The notes beneath the pieces are model-generated. The model had not been told where the DNA came from, did not search any database, and saw nothing but the letters and a program-made list of their open reading frames with translations. Shown piece after piece: positions 10,051 through 18,652 of a stretch of 64,000 nucleotides of DNA; the stretch's first letter is position 1; each line of letters opens with the position of its first letter. Both the position numbers and the translations under genes were made by a program. Origin of the DNA: Bacteroidales bacterium M3 (GTDB lineage: Bacteria; Bacteroidota; Bacteroidia; Bacteroidales; Muribaculaceae); assembly GCA_001689445.1 (NCBI GenBank), contig LUJN01000010.1, positions 62,001 to 126,000 of the forward strand. Direction: 5' to 3'.

Positions 10051-11454
10051 ATGACGATGGATATAATCAACACTATAAATGATTTCTTATGGTCTTACCT
10101 GCTGATCGCGCTGCTGCTAATATCAGCCATATACTTTACTGTGCGCACCCGTGGGGTGCAGTTCCGCATGTTTGGCGAGATGATACGGCTGTTGTGCTCC
10201 TCAGGCAAGAAAGAGCATTCCGAGACCTCGGAGCCGCGCACGCGGTCGGTCAGTTCATTTCAGGCGTTTGCCGTCTCCATCGCGAGCCGCGTCGGGACAG
10301 GCAACCTTGCCGGCGTGGCGACCGCCATAGCCGTCGGAGGGCCGGGAGCGGTGTTCTGGATGTGGGTCATCGCCCTGCTCGGGTCGTCGAGCGCGTTTAT
10401 CGAGTCGACCCTCGCGCAGCTCTACAAGGAAAAAGGTGATGATTCGTTTGTCGGCGGCCCGGCCTACTATATACAGAAAGGGATGAAGAGCCGATGGTTT
10501 GCAGTGGTATTCGCCGTGCTTATCACCGTCACATTCGGGCTTGCGTTCAACTCGGTGCAGTCCAACACCATATCATCGGCCCTTGACCACACATTCGGGA
10601 TTTCTCCAATCATGACCGGCATTGTGCTTGCCGCACTGTCGCTGCTCGTGATATGCGGCGGCATACAGCGAATATCGCGCTTCAGCCAATGGATTGTGCC
10701 GGTGATGGCTATCGGATACCTGCTGCTTGCGCTCGTGGTAATCGCGATGAACATCTCGGCGATACCCCACGTGCTTCGGATGATTGTCGTCGAGGCGTTC
10801 ACCGGTAACGCCGCCGTCGGCGGGGGCATGGGGGCTGCGGTGATGATGGGAGTGAAGCGCGGACTGTTCAGTAACGAGGCGGGAGAAGGCTCGGCGCCTA
10901 ATGTCGCCGCGACAGCAGCCGTGAGCCATCCCGTGAAACAGGGACTGATACAGACACTCGCGGTGTTTACCGACACGCTGCTTGTGTGCTCGTGCACGGC
11001 GTTTATCATCCTGTGCAGCGGCATCTTTGACAACGGTCAGTCGGGCATTGCACTGACCCAGACGGCACTGACCTCCGAGGTCGGACGCTCGGGTGCGATA
11101 TTTGTCACCCTCGCCATCTTCATATTCGCGTTCACGAGCATCGTCGCCAACTATTACTATGGCGAAACCAACCTCCACTTCATACGCCACAGCCGCGCAA
11201 TGATATGGGTGTACCGCGCTATGGTCGGTGGAATGGTATTCGTCGGGGCGGTATCGTCGCTCGACTTCGTGTGGGGTCTCGCCGACATCACCATGGGCCT
11301 CATGACCCTGTGCAACCTCACCGCTATCCTCACACTCGGCCGCTACGCCATACGCTTGCTCAACGACTACACCCTGCAGCGCACTCGCGGCTACAACCCC
11401 GTGTACACCTCCGCCACCATCCCCGAGATAGCCCGCGACACCCCCTGCTGGTAA
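10051..11454 (+). CDS. Alanine/glycine:cation symporter (AGCS family)
   Basis: Sodium-coupled amino-acid uptake permease of the inner membrane. The 467 residues hold about 11 hydrophobic helices. Family signatures are visible: SIASRVGTGNLAGVATAIA near residue 80, FWMWVIALLGSSSAFIESTL, GGPAYYIQKG and KRGLFSNEAGEGSAPNVAA. The ATG at 10051 places the first helix at about residue 15; another ATG two codons later is equally possible. It is a single gene with a terminator-like hairpin directly after the stop. Confidence 0.92.
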   Translation: MTMDIINTINDFLWSYLLIALLLISAIYFTVRTRGVQFRMFGEMIRLLCSSGKKEHSETSEPRTRSVSSFQAFAVSIASRVGTGNLAGVATAIAVGGPGAVFWMWVIALLGSSSAFIESTLAQLYKEKGDDSFVGGPAYYIQKGMKSRWFAVVFAVLITVTFGLAFNSVQSNTISSALDHTFGISPIMTGIVLAALSLLVICGGIQRISRFSQWIVPVMAIGYLLLALVVIAMNISAIPHVLRMIVVEAFTGNAAVGGGMGAAVMMGVKRGLFSNEAGEGSAPNVAATAAVSHPVKQGLIQTLAVFTDTLLVCSCTAFIILCSGIFDNGQSGIALTQTALTSEVGRSGAIFVTLAIFIFAFTSIVANYYYGETNLHFIRHSRAMIWVYRAMVGGMVFVGAVSSLDFVWGLADITMGLMTLCNLTAILTLGRYAIRLLNDYTLQRTRGYNPVYTSATIPEIARDTPCW

Positions 11455-11475
11455 CCCCCTATTTTAGACAGGGGG
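11455..11475 (+). terminator. Hairpin after the symporter gene
   Basis: CCCCCT and AGGGGG pair around a 9-base loop starting one base after the TAA; T-rich sequence follows. Between convergent genes it could act on both strands. Confidence 0.5.
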
Positions 11476-11626
11476 ACATAAATTTTTAGACATAAGAACA
11501 TAGGGACATATGGCTGACGCAGCGCAGATGGCGGTGTTGCAAAACCTCTACGTCGAAGATGTGATTTTTGAGTTCTGCAACACACTCCATACATCTCAAG
11601 CCAATAAGAGCTTATAACGGCGTGTA

Positions 11627-13576
11627 CTATAGGGATTCGCAGGCGCGGAGCCAGAGGGCGGCGGTGGCGTCGGAGGGCATACGCCAGTCGCCACGGGGGG
11701 AGAGGCAGACGCTGCCGACCTTGGGGCCGTCGGGGAGGCAGGAGCGCTTGAACTGCTGGGCGAAGAAGCGGCGGTAGAATGTGCGCATCCAGTGCTTGAT
11801 GGTGGCATCATCGTACACTCCGTCGAATGCCTGACGCGCCATAGCGTAGATGCGCTGCGGGGTGAAGCCGTAGCGTAGGACGTAGTATAACACAAAGTCG
11901 TGAAGCTCGTAGGGACCGACGAGGTCCTCGGTCTTCTGCTTGATGTTGCCGTGCTCGTCAGCGGGGATAAGCTCGGGGCTTATAGGGGTGTCGATGATGT
12001 CAAGCAGGGCGTCACGCTCGCCGAGAGCCTCGGTGCGCATCGCAAACCAACGCACGAGGTACTTCACGAGCGTCTTGGGGACGCCGGCGTTGACACCATA
12101 CATCGACATGTGGTCGCCATTGTAGGTAGCCCACCCGAGGGCGAGTTCCGACAGGTCGCCCGTGCCAAGTACCATGCCACCGGCCTGATTGGCGATGTCC
12201 ATCAACAATTGCGTGCGCTCGCGAGCCTGCGAGTTCTCATAGGTCACGTCGTGCACCGACGCGTCATGGTCTATATCCCTGAAATGCTGCTCCACGGCGG
12301 GGACAATGGAAATCTCGCGGATGGTGACGCCAAGCTCGCGCATCAGCGTGAGCGCATTGTTGTAGGTGCGCCCCGTCGTGCCGAAGCCCGGCATTGTCAC
12401 CCCGATGATGCCCTTGCGGTCGAGTCCGAGGCGGTCAAAGGTTCTGACGGCGACAAGCAGCGCGAGAGTCGAGTCGAGGCCGCCAGATATGCCGACAACG
12501 AGAGTCTTGGTGTGGGTGAAGTCGAGACGCCGGGCGAGACCCGCAGACTGGATGTTGATAATCTCCCCGCAACGCTCGTCGATACGGGCGTCATCGGCGG
12601 GGACGAACGGGCGCGGGTCGATATGACGCATTATGGAGCCATCGGCGACACCGCCGACAATATAGGGCGTGGCGACAACACGGTACTGCCCCACCCGCTC
12701 GCGCTCGCGACATGCGGCAAAAGTGGTGATGTGCAGACGGTCACGCCTGAGAGCCGCGATGTCGATGTCGGCTACAGCAACACTACCGCCAGGCGTCCAC
12801 CGCTCGCTGCGGGCAAGAAGCGTGCCGTTTTCGGCCACAATCGCCTTGCCGTCAAACGTGAGGTCGGTCGAGGACTCGCCATATCCCGCCCCGGCATAGA
12901 CATAGGCACACAGGGCGCGTGCGCTCTGCTGGCGAATCAAGTCGAGCAGGTAGGAATACTTGCCAATGAGGTCATCGGACGCCGACAGGTTGACCACCAC
13001 CTCCGCGCCGGCCATAGCGGCATAAGTGGAGGGGGGAATCGGGGCCCAAAGGTCCTCGCAGACCTCAAACCCGACCTTAACCCCGGCGACATCGACAAGG
13101 ATATCGGTGCCAAACGCCGCCTCGCGACCCGCGAAGCGGACAGTGCGAGGAGCCAAGGCCGCATCAGGGGCCGATGCCCACCAACGCCGCTCATAGAACT
13201 CGTTATAGTTGGGCACATAGGTCTTGGGGACAATAGCGAGAATCTCGCCACGGGCTATCGCCAGGGCGCAATTGTAGAGCGTACCTTCCACACGCACGGG
13301 AGCACCGACGACGGCCATAAGATCCATCGCAGCCGTGGCATCAGCGATAGCCGCCACTCCCGCCTCGGCGGCGGCGAGAAGCGTCTCGGAATGGAAGAGG
13401 TCGGCACAGGTGTAGGCCGTAACTCCCATCTCGGGGAGCACCGCCACCCTGACACCCTTGGCGGCCATATCGGCAAGAACCTCGATGATGTGCTCCACAT
13501 TAGCCTCGACATCGGCCACATTGACACGCGGCGCGACGGCCGCCACACGTATATATCCGTTATTGTCCATATCCAT
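11627..13576 (-). CDS. nadE: Glutamine-dependent NAD(+) synthetase
   Basis: Two-domain enzyme that makes NAD from deamido-NAD with ammonia released from glutamine. The N-terminal nitrilase-type amidase domain shows LPEMGVTAYTCADLF (Glu), KTYVPNYNEFYERRW (Lys) and GFEVCEDLW (Cys). The C-terminal synthetase domain has the PP-loop VGISGGLDSTLAL near residue 335. The open frame extends to an ATG at 13669, but the -7 box at 13593-13601 lies inside that extension, so I start at 13576 (MDMDNNGYIRV); 13570 is also possible. Length is about 649 residues, normal for the long form. It ends in TAG. Confidence 0.93.
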   Translation of the reverse strand: MDMDNNGYIRVAAVAPRVNVADVEANVEHIIEVLADMAAKGVRVAVLPEMGVTAYTCADLFHSETLLAAAEAGVAAIADATAAMDLMAVVGAPVRVEGTLYNCALAIARGEILAIVPKTYVPNYNEFYERRWWASAPDAALAPRTVRFAGREAAFGTDILVDVAGVKVGFEVCEDLWAPIPPSTYAAMAGAEVVVNLSASDDLIGKYSYLLDLIRQQSARALCAYVYAGAGYGESSTDLTFDGKAIVAENGTLLARSERWTPGGSVAVADIDIAALRRDRLHITTFAACRERERVGQYRVVATPYIVGGVADGSIMRHIDPRPFVPADDARIDERCGEIINIQSAGLARRLDFTHTKTLVVGISGGLDSTLALLVAVRTFDRLGLDRKGIIGVTMPGFGTTGRTYNNALTLMRELGVTIREISIVPAVEQHFRDIDHDASVHDVTYENSQARERTQLLMDIANQAGGMVLGTGDLSELALGWATYNGDHMSMYGVNAGVPKTLVKYLVRWFAMRTEALGERDALLDIIDTPISPELIPADEHGNIKQKTEDLVGPYELHDFVLYYVLRYGFTPQRIYAMARQAFDGVYDDATIKHWMRTFYRRFFAQQFKRSCLPDGPKVGSVCLSPRGDWRMPSDATAALWLRACESL

Positions 13577-13592
13577 AATATCTTTATTTACT

Positions 13593-13601
13593 GCAAAAGT
13601 A
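13593..13601 (-). promoter_or_regulatory. -7 box of nadE
   Basis: Reads TACTTTTGC on the minus strand, 17 bases before the chosen nadE start. It fits the TAnnTTTGC consensus exactly and rules out the upstream ATG at 13669. The -33 element is weak. Confidence 0.6.
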
Positions 13602-13672
13602 GTTCCATCGCGGCAATTATTGAATTTTATGGTGGGATATTTTTTGGAGATTGTGTTGTCTGCCGCCAATTG

Positions 13673-13704
13673 TTTGCTATTTCAATTAATATTTCCTATA
13701 TTTG
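13673..13704 (+). promoter_or_regulatory. Promoter of a small membrane-protein gene
   Basis: TTTG at 13673-13676, a 20-base spacer and TATATTTG at 13697-13704, an exact consensus pair 20 bases before the ATG at 13725. It is divergent from the nadE promoter. Confidence 0.7.
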
Positions 13705-13724
13705 TTTTATTCAATTCTCTCATC

Positions 13725-13955
13725 ATGATTTGCAGCATTAATTATACCACTTTCTTTAGTGAGCACTGGTTCTTTTGCCTGTTCTCCATATTCTGCATTA
13801 TCCTAAGTATAGTCGGAGGGGTACTATGTTCGATAGGCTTTGACCGTATGGTAAAGAACCCATATGCGGATGTCGAGAAAATAGAGATTAAAATCATCAC
13901 CGAAAAAGAGAATCCCGAAAACGCCGACAGCCATAAAGGGACCAAACTTGATTAA
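13725..13955 (+). CDS. Small single-helix membrane protein, unknown function
   Basis: A 76-residue protein with one long hydrophobic segment (about residues 15-38, WFFCLFSIFCIILSIVGGVL) and a charged C-terminal half (VEKIEIKIITEKENPENADS). The start is fixed by the consensus promoter just upstream; the longer open frame that overlaps nadE is not supported. It is the last gene before the mobile element, whose left target duplication begins 28 bases after the stop. Family not recognised. Confidence 0.6.
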   Translation: MICSINYTTFFSEHWFFCLFSIFCIILSIVGGVLCSIGFDRMVKNPYADVEKIEIKIITEKENPENADSHKGTKLD

Positions 13956-13982
13956 AATATCCGATTTATCTCTAATTGATAT

Positions 13983-13990
13983 AACCCTTT
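13983..13990. repeat. Left 8-bp target-site duplication (AACCCTTT)
   Basis: AACCCTTT lies directly outside the left terminal inverted repeat and is repeated exactly at 19535-19542, as expected of a transposition event. IS1595-family elements are known for 8-bp duplications. Confidence 0.8.
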
Positions 13991-14022
13991 CGCGTCTATA
14001 TACTTTAGTGTACCAAGAATTC
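13991..14022. repeat. Left terminal inverted repeat (32 bp)
   Basis: Begins CGCGTCTATATACTTTAGTG and is the exact reverse complement of 19503-19534. Identity drops sharply on the inner side after GAATTC. Confidence 0.88.
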
Positions 14023-14026
14023 CGTA

Positions 14027-14149
14027 CTATTCTGGTTTTACTTCTTCGGAGTTATCCTCTTTGTTCTCTTCTTTATCAGCGAGAGATTTTTCTATTTGGT
14101 CGGCCAACTTGCCAGCCAACGACTCCTTAAGGTCTTGTAGAGTATACAT
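14027..14149 (-). CDS. 40-residue acidic micro-protein in the transposon
   Basis: MYTLQDLKESLAGKLADQIE then a highly charged tail (KEENKEDNSEEVKPE) ending in TAG, five bases inside the left terminal repeat. The first half looks like an amphipathic helix. Codon pattern and charge pattern look coding, but the length is short and I know no family. It could be transcribed with the 253-aa gene upstream on the same strand if the hairpin at 14237 is read through. Confidence 0.45.
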   Translation of the reverse strand: MYTLQDLKESLAGKLADQIEKSLADKEENKEDNSEEVKPE

Positions 14150-14183
14150 AATTCTTTGAGATTTTTGATTTGTAGAATATTTA

Positions 14184-14214
14184 TCGCCTTCGGCGAGTTA
14201 TCATCAAAGATGAT
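14184..14214. repeat. Double-hairpin repeat, inverted copy
   Basis: TCGCC-TTC-GGCGA followed by ATCATC-AAA-GATGAT. In reverse complement the same two hairpins, in the same order, occur in the 60-bp repeats at 15122 and 16187. Confidence 0.5.
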
Positions 14215-14236
14215 TATTGTACATCATAGATAAATA

Positions 14237-14275
14237 GAGAAGCGCACCACCCAATGACGGAATGGTGCGCTTCTC
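14237..14275 (-). terminator. Strong 13-bp hairpin after the 253-aa gene
   Basis: GAGAAGCGCACCA pairs perfectly with TGGTGCGCTTCTC around a 13-base loop, 18 bases beyond the stop of the minus-strand gene at 14294. There is no long T-run, so it could also be a transcript-end stabiliser. Confidence 0.55.
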
Positions 14276-14293
14276 ACACATATACACAAATGA

Positions 14294-15055
14294 TTATGAT
14301 GGTAAAATATTTTTAGTTGACTGCACTTTGCGCATAATACAATTAGTAATATTAATGTCGCTAACTGACATATTTGACATTAATGAAACATATTCATTTA
14401 TTATGTAATCCGCACAATATACTCTTACACCACAATCTTTCAATGAAGCCTGTTTATTGGGCTTTCCACTAACAGTTTCATATTTTATTTCAATTACTAA
14501 TTCGAATGTTGACATGTCAAATGTTTCATGTAGTTTTCTGATGCATTCATGGTCAGTTGTATTATAAAGAGCTGGGAATGTAAGTTTTGTTGAAATGATA
14601 TACCAATCACCCATATCAATGTCGGAATTCGTCTTACCAAATTGTATTGATATTGGTGCTGTAGCAAAACAGTATTGAAAATCACCCGTTCCAATTAATT
14701 CATCAATTCCATATTTCTCAAAGAAGTTTTTAACAATCCAATCTCCAGATAACGTGAGATTACCATACATGAAAACATCAATATTTTCAGAATTTGTTAC
14801 ACTAATTGAATTTAGCAACAAATCACGTAATGTCATCAATGATGCATTTTTGAATATACCATTATATGATTCACATAAATCATTTGCAAGTAAAGTTGTT
14901 AATTCTAATTCATCCGAAACAGAATTTATGCTATCTGTATTGGATTGTATTTTCCCATTCAATATACTTTTTATTTGTCCAACAATATTAGTCAAATCAT
15001 TTACTTTCATTAGGAGTTCATCACGCGTTATGAGTTGTTTATCTGTGTCTGCCAT
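14294..15055 (-). CDS. Transposon passenger protein, 253 aa, unknown
   Basis: Starts MADTDKQLITRDELLMKVND. Residues about 10-55 have heptad-like hydrophobic spacing and probably form a coiled coil. The remainder is a soluble alpha/beta-looking domain with no signal peptide or membrane helix and no catalytic motif that I recognise. The gene is AT-rich, unlike the chromosomal flanks, and diverges from the transposase with about 165 bases between. It is a passenger of the element; function unknown. Confidence 0.7.
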   Translation of the reverse strand: MADTDKQLITRDELLMKVNDLTNIVGQIKSILNGKIQSNTDSINSVSDELELTTLLANDLCESYNGIFKNASLMTLRDLLLNSISVTNSENIDVFMYGNLTLSGDWIVKNFFEKYGIDELIGTGDFQYCFATAPISIQFGKTNSDIDMGDWYIISTKLTFPALYNTTDHECIRKLHETFDMSTFELVIEIKYETVSGKPNKQASLKDCGVRVYCADYIINEYVSLMSNMSVSDINITNCIMRKVQSTKNILPS

Positions 15056-15121
15056 AATTTTGGTTGTTTAGTTATAGTAAATTGTACGGAACGAAAATCA
15101 AGATGTTACACACCCAATTTT

Positions 15122-15181
15122 AATATTTGAAATTTATTTCATCTCCGATGAAAATTTGCATCTCTAATGTTTAACAAAACT
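15122..15181. repeat. 60-bp direct repeat, copy upstream of the transposase
   Basis: About three quarters identical, without gaps, to 16187-16246. It contains TTTCATC-TCC-GATGAAA and ends in TTTAACAAAACT. The two copies bracket the transposase gene in the same orientation. Confidence 0.6.
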
Positions 15182-15222
15182 TCATTTTGTCGGTAAAATT
15201 CCATTGAAATCGAAAACCGACA

Positions 15223-16188
15223 ATGATGATATTCAAATCCATAATACAGATGTTCGATACCCTCTCCACCGAGGACGAGTGCCGGGAGTATCTTGAAGAT
15301 TTGGTGTGGCACGTAGAACCAAAATGCCCGTTCTGCTCCTGCTCCAAAGAGCCGTGGAAACTGACCACATTTGGGCGTTTCCGTGGATTATACAAATGTC
15401 CGCACTGCGGCAAACGGTTCAATGTCAAGGTCGGCACAATGTTTGAGGGTTCCCACATCCCACTGAAAAAGTGGTTTTATGCCATCTACATTTTTCTGGC
15501 CCACAAGAAGGGCATAAGTTCGGTTCAACTCGCCAAAGATATATCCGTTACCCAAAAGACTGCATGGTTCATGCTGTGCAGAATTAGGGAAAATCTGAAA
15601 GATGATGCTACCTTTGAGGAGGATACACAGGTAGATGAAACATACGTTGGTGGCAAGACCAAGAAAAAGAAAGGTGGACAAGGACGCTCAACCAAACAAA
15701 AGACACCCGTGTTCGGTCTGCTTTCCAAAGGAAAGGTTCATGCCCGAGTAATACCCGATGCAAAGAAAACCACTCTCCAACCGATAATTGATGAACTCGT
15801 CAAGGCTGGCACTCGCATAATATCTGACTGTTGGAATGGGTACAATGATGTGCAGAAGAACTATCTCCATGAAAGGGTTGAACACCGACTTGAAGAATAT
15901 GTAAATAAGAACGGATACCACACCAATTCCATAGAGGGCTTTTGGTCTCACCTCAAAAGAGGGATAGTCGGTATCTATCATCTTGTGACGGCCAAGCATC
16001 TACCCAAGTATTGCAAGGAATTTGTCTATCGGTACAATACCCGAGAAATGACAGACGGAGAAAGATTTGTGGATTTCTTGCGTTCAAGGACAAACAGATA
16101 TCTCTATGGAGAGATTATTATGAAACCTGAGTTCGTTGATTACCAAATGCGTTTGGCATGGGAACGAACAAGATTTTGGAATTGTTAA
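15223..16188 (+). CDS. IS1595-family (ISXO2-like) transposase
   Basis: DDE-type transposase of 321 residues. The N-terminus carries a zinc ribbon (CPFC at about residue 35, then CPHCGKRF at about 64), as in IS1595/IS1016-type enzymes. The catalytic core shows VDETYVGGK (first Asp), IISDCWNGY (second Asp) and HTNSIEGFWSHLKRG, where Asn plus a downstream Lys replace the usual Glu: the DDN-K signature. It appears full length with no frameshift, so the element may still move. Two adjacent ATGs at the start are both possible. The stop overlaps the right 60-bp repeat. Confidence 0.93.
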   Translation: MMIFKSIIQMFDTLSTEDECREYLEDLVWHVEPKCPFCSCSKEPWKLTTFGRFRGLYKCPHCGKRFNVKVGTMFEGSHIPLKKWFYAIYIFLAHKKGISSVQLAKDISVTQKTAWFMLCRIRENLKDDATFEEDTQVDETYVGGKTKKKKGGQGRSTKQKTPVFGLLSKGKVHARVIPDAKKTTLQPIIDELVKAGTRIISDCWNGYNDVQKNYLHERVEHRLEEYVNKNGYHTNSIEGFWSHLKRGIVGIYHLVTAKHLPKYCKEFVYRYNTREMTDGERFVDFLRSRTNRYLYGEIIMKPEFVDYQMRLAWERTRFWNC

Positions 16189-16246
16189 CATTTAAGATTT
16201 ATTTCATCTTTGATGAAAGTTAATGCCTTCGGCATTTAACAAAACT
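16187..16246. repeat. 60-bp direct repeat, copy downstream of the transposase
   Basis: Contains two neat hairpins, TTTCATC-TT-TGATGAAA and AATGCC-TTC-GGCATT, and ends in TTTAACAAAACT like the copy at 15122. It starts on the transposase stop codon. Confidence 0.6.
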
Positions 16247-16274
16247 CAAAGTTTCAAGTATAATTGCTAATGGT

Positions 16275-16300
16275 CGGCTTCTCACGAAGCCGGCTTTTCG
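16275..16300 (+). terminator. Rho-independent terminator after the transposase
   Basis: CGGCTTC-TCAC-GAAGCCG hairpin followed by GCTTTTCG. It separates the transposase from the passenger operon. Confidence 0.7.
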
Positions 16301-16653
16301 TGTTATACAACATATTTCCAAGCAGTTCTGCGATATGTGCTTGCGTATGTCGAAAATTATTGCTTAATTTGCGAATTAAGAACCCTCAAAATTTTAAGCA
16401 AGAAACAGAAACGACATAAGATAAGACATATTTCAAACGACTTTTAGACAAGTTATTTGGCTTTTAGCAAATCTGGTAAATTTGAAGAAAAGAGTCACAA
16501 ATGATAAGTCGGAAAGTAGGTTTGTACCCGTCAAGGGCGCAGACTGCTTTTTACTTATTTGGACTCTTAGGTTTACCAGAACCCGCTAAAGCAGATAGGT
16601 TAAAAAGTTTTGGCTGTCGCTCTTTTTTTTCGTTGGTAAAACCTACAGGAAAT
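16301..16653 (+). other. Leader region before the passenger operon
   Basis: About 350 bases without a convincing gene. A -7-like TAAATTTG sits at 16477-16484, with TTTG only 17 bases upstream. After it, TAGGTTTACCA (around 16567-16577) can pair with TGGTAAAACCTA (around 16635-16646), with an eight-T run between them. The open frame continues upstream to an ATG at 16501, so an N-terminal extension of the next gene is an alternative to a structured leader. Confidence 0.4.
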
Positions 16654-17514
16654 ATGGACTATAAATTAGACTATATCACACGGATGCTCACCAAGATTGC
16701 CCACAAGCGTCTTGAAAGTTATGTTATCCACCGCATTTGGGACGGGCTGAACAATCCCGACATTCATTTCATATTTCAGCAATATGTTGTGAGAAAAGAG
16801 GGCAAGTATGCCCTTGCCGACCTTTATCTACCCCAAATAAATCTCGTTGTGGAGATTGATGAGCCAGCCCATTTCGGGAATAAGGAAGCCGACCAAATCC
16901 GTGAAAAAGAAATCTCCGAACATACGGAAGTGGTGAGGGTAAAGTGTTATGACATAATCGGCGATGATGCTGTACCTTGCTCTCTTGAAGAACTCAATAA
17001 CCGTACCGATAAGGTAATCACCTATATCAAATCCCGAGTTTCGGAAACCGAATTCAAGCCATGGAAAGGCGTTGATACGGTAGAGGATATCCGTCAAAGA
17101 GGTGTTCTTAGAGTTGAGGATAATGTTTCGCTATATAATATTGATGATATTGCATCCGTGTTCGGAACAAGACCCAAACACAGAGGCTTTCTGCGGGCAT
17201 CGGGAGTGGCAGTGCCGAACAGACCCGATGAGGTTGTTTGGTGGCCGAACACCAACCATGCCAAATGGGACAACCGCATTTCGGATGACGGAATGACAAT
17301 AACCGAATGTCCGAAAGAAACCACCGAGAGGGCAGCCCATGTCAGACAGCATCGTGACTGCAAGACAAAACGCATCACATTTCTTAAATACACCGATTGG
17401 CTCGGCATTACATCATACCGCTTTATGGGTGTGTTCCAAATCAATCCGACCAAATCGGAAAAAGAAAACAAATGCATCTGGGAACGTGTCTCGGATAATT
17501 ATCAACTGCCATGA
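16654..17514 (+). CDS. Nuclease-like passenger protein (PD-(D/E)xK-type core)
   Basis: A 286-residue soluble protein. Around residues 45-75 it has YALADLYLPQINLVVEIDEP followed by AHF and a QIREKEI helix: an Asp, then a hydrophobic strand with E-x-D, then a charged helix. This is the pattern of DUF559/Vsr-type restriction-endonuclease-fold nucleases, although the canonical Lys is not obvious. The C-terminus (ITFLKYTDWLGITSYRFMGV, then FQINPTK and a W-x-RVSDNY end) looks like a separate domain of the kind seen beside restriction enzymes. I started at the ATG at 16654; the frame is open to 16501. It overlaps the next gene by ATGA. Exact activity is unknown. Confidence 0.65.
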   Translation: MDYKLDYITRMLTKIAHKRLESYVIHRIWDGLNNPDIHFIFQQYVVRKEGKYALADLYLPQINLVVEIDEPAHFGNKEADQIREKEISEHTEVVRVKCYDIIGDDAVPCSLEELNNRTDKVITYIKSRVSETEFKPWKGVDTVEDIRQRGVLRVEDNVSLYNIDDIASVFGTRPKHRGFLRASGVAVPNRPDEVVWWPNTNHAKWDNRISDDGMTITECPKETTERAAHVRQHRDCKTKRITFLKYTDWLGITSYRFMGVFQINPTKSEKENKCIWERVSDNYQLP

Positions 17515-17753
17515 GTAAAGAATACTATAAGAAGCGGATAGTAGATTTGCGCAGTTCTATCGCCAAAGAGCGTGAAGCCAAGAAAAAGGATAATGCCTAC
17601 TATGCCGCCCTTATTAAAAAGGCTTCCACTCCCTCGGGCAAGGCGACATATCGAAAATCAAAGATAGACAGGGCGGCTTCCCATGACAGACGCATAGAAA
17701 GCCTTAAACGTGATATCGAGAATGCCAAAGCCGCCCTCAAAAGATGCAAATAA
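17511..17753 (+). CDS. 80-aa basic coiled-coil protein
   Basis: MSKEYYKKRIVDLRSSIAKE and on; almost entirely helix-forming and lysine/arginine-rich, with heptads of Ile/Leu/Ala at both ends and a linker in the middle (STPSGKATYRKS). The start overlaps the nuclease-like gene's stop by four bases, so the two are coupled. There is no signal peptide. It could be a structural partner of the neighbouring proteins; this is inference only. Confidence 0.7.
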   Translation: MSKEYYKKRIVDLRSSIAKEREAKKKDNAYYAALIKKASTPSGKATYRKSKIDRAASHDRRIESLKRDIENAKAALKRCK

Positions 17754-17815
17754 CAAAAACATATAACATGGGAATAATCAACAACTTAATCAACTCACTA
17801 AAAGACAATTTCACA

Positions 17816-18643
17816 ATGGCTGAATTTAGTATCAGTGGCCGTATGACTGTCAAAAGTCTGCGGAAACAATTCAAAGACGCATTCGGTGCAAGCCTGCGTG
17901 TCTACAAAGGTGCGAAGTTCGCACCCGAAGATGCGACCCTCGCATCTATCCGCAGCGGAGAGAATGCAAAAGGTGGAGAACTTGTGTGCAAAGGCAATCT
18001 CCAAGTAGGTAATTTCGAGAGCAAGATGAAAGAAATGTTCGGGATTACCGTGAAAGTGGCTAACCCCGACAACACCAAGTTGGTTGACGGCAAAATGACC
18101 ATCGCGGCGGCAGGCCGTGAGGCCGTGGCGACCGACGACTGGAGCAACGAGCAGCTGCAATGCTACTTTTGGGACACCCTGCAAGACCTGCTTATCGCCA
18201 AAGGGTACAAAATCGAGAAAAAAGACTTCTCGAAAGATGTCGAGGACTACTACAAAAGTAGCCGCTACAAACGCTACGGGGTGGCGTTCGACATCTACAA
18301 AACTAAAAATCGCAAGAACATCGTAACCTTCTCCATCATAATGAAGGAGAGGTACTTCTTCGGCATTCGCTATAAAGGTGACAAACCGACAGGTCCGGCG
18401 CTACAAGCCGCTCTGACTGGTGTAGATGCATCAATAGAGGTTAAAAGCGATAATGATGAGGCATGGGCTGCATGTGCTACCCCATCGGCACGCAACGAGC
18501 TCAATTTCAAGACGATGAAATCGGAGGGAATTGGCAAACTGAAAAACCCGACCGCGAGAGCCGCATTCATGAATGGCGTAGCAAACGAAATAGATACGCT
18601 TGTAAAGAAACTATCCGAGGCTTTCAACAAGAAAGGATTATAA
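17816..18643 (+). CDS. Passenger protein with a conserved N-terminal domain, unknown function
   Basis: The N-terminal 90 residues (MAEFSISGRMTVKSLRKQFK, then RVYKGAKFAPEDATLASIR and LQVGNFESKMKEMFG) resemble a domain I have seen in many unnamed Bacteroides proteins. A second part, from about residue 110, has KGYKIEKKDF, RYGVAFDIYK and MKERYFFGIRYKG and ends in a helical NEIDTLVKKLSEAFNKK. It is soluble, with no membrane helix. In-frame starts exist at 17744 (overlapping the previous gene) and 17768; I chose 17816 because the MAEF start fits the domain. It lies in the operon with the nuclease-like gene. Confidence 0.7.
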   Translation: MAEFSISGRMTVKSLRKQFKDAFGASLRVYKGAKFAPEDATLASIRSGENAKGGELVCKGNLQVGNFESKMKEMFGITVKVANPDNTKLVDGKMTIAAAGREAVATDDWSNEQLQCYFWDTLQDLLIAKGYKIEKKDFSKDVEDYYKSSRYKRYGVAFDIYKTKNRKNIVTFSIIMKERYFFGIRYKGDKPTGPALQAALTGVDASIEVKSDNDEAWAACATPSARNELNFKTMKSEGIGKLKNPTARAAFMNGVANEIDTLVKKLSEAFNKKGL

Positions 18644-18652
18644 TACAACCCG

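Noticed and set aside
11510..11617. 35-codon ORF (MADAAQMAVLQNLYVEDVIF...) between the symporter and nadE
   Set aside because: Plausible codons but no promoter, no neighbours to couple with and no known family; it lies between convergent genes and may be part of a dispersed repeat.
11900..13741. 613-codon open frame on the plus strand opposite nadE
   Set aside because: It is entirely antisense to a clearly recognisable NAD synthetase; GC-rich codon bias opens the opposite frame. The translation has no domain features.
15223..16188. A minimal stand-alone IS nested inside the element
   Set aside because: The blocks on each side of the transposase are direct, not inverted, repeats, and no inner target duplication is visible; the outer 32-bp ends fit better.
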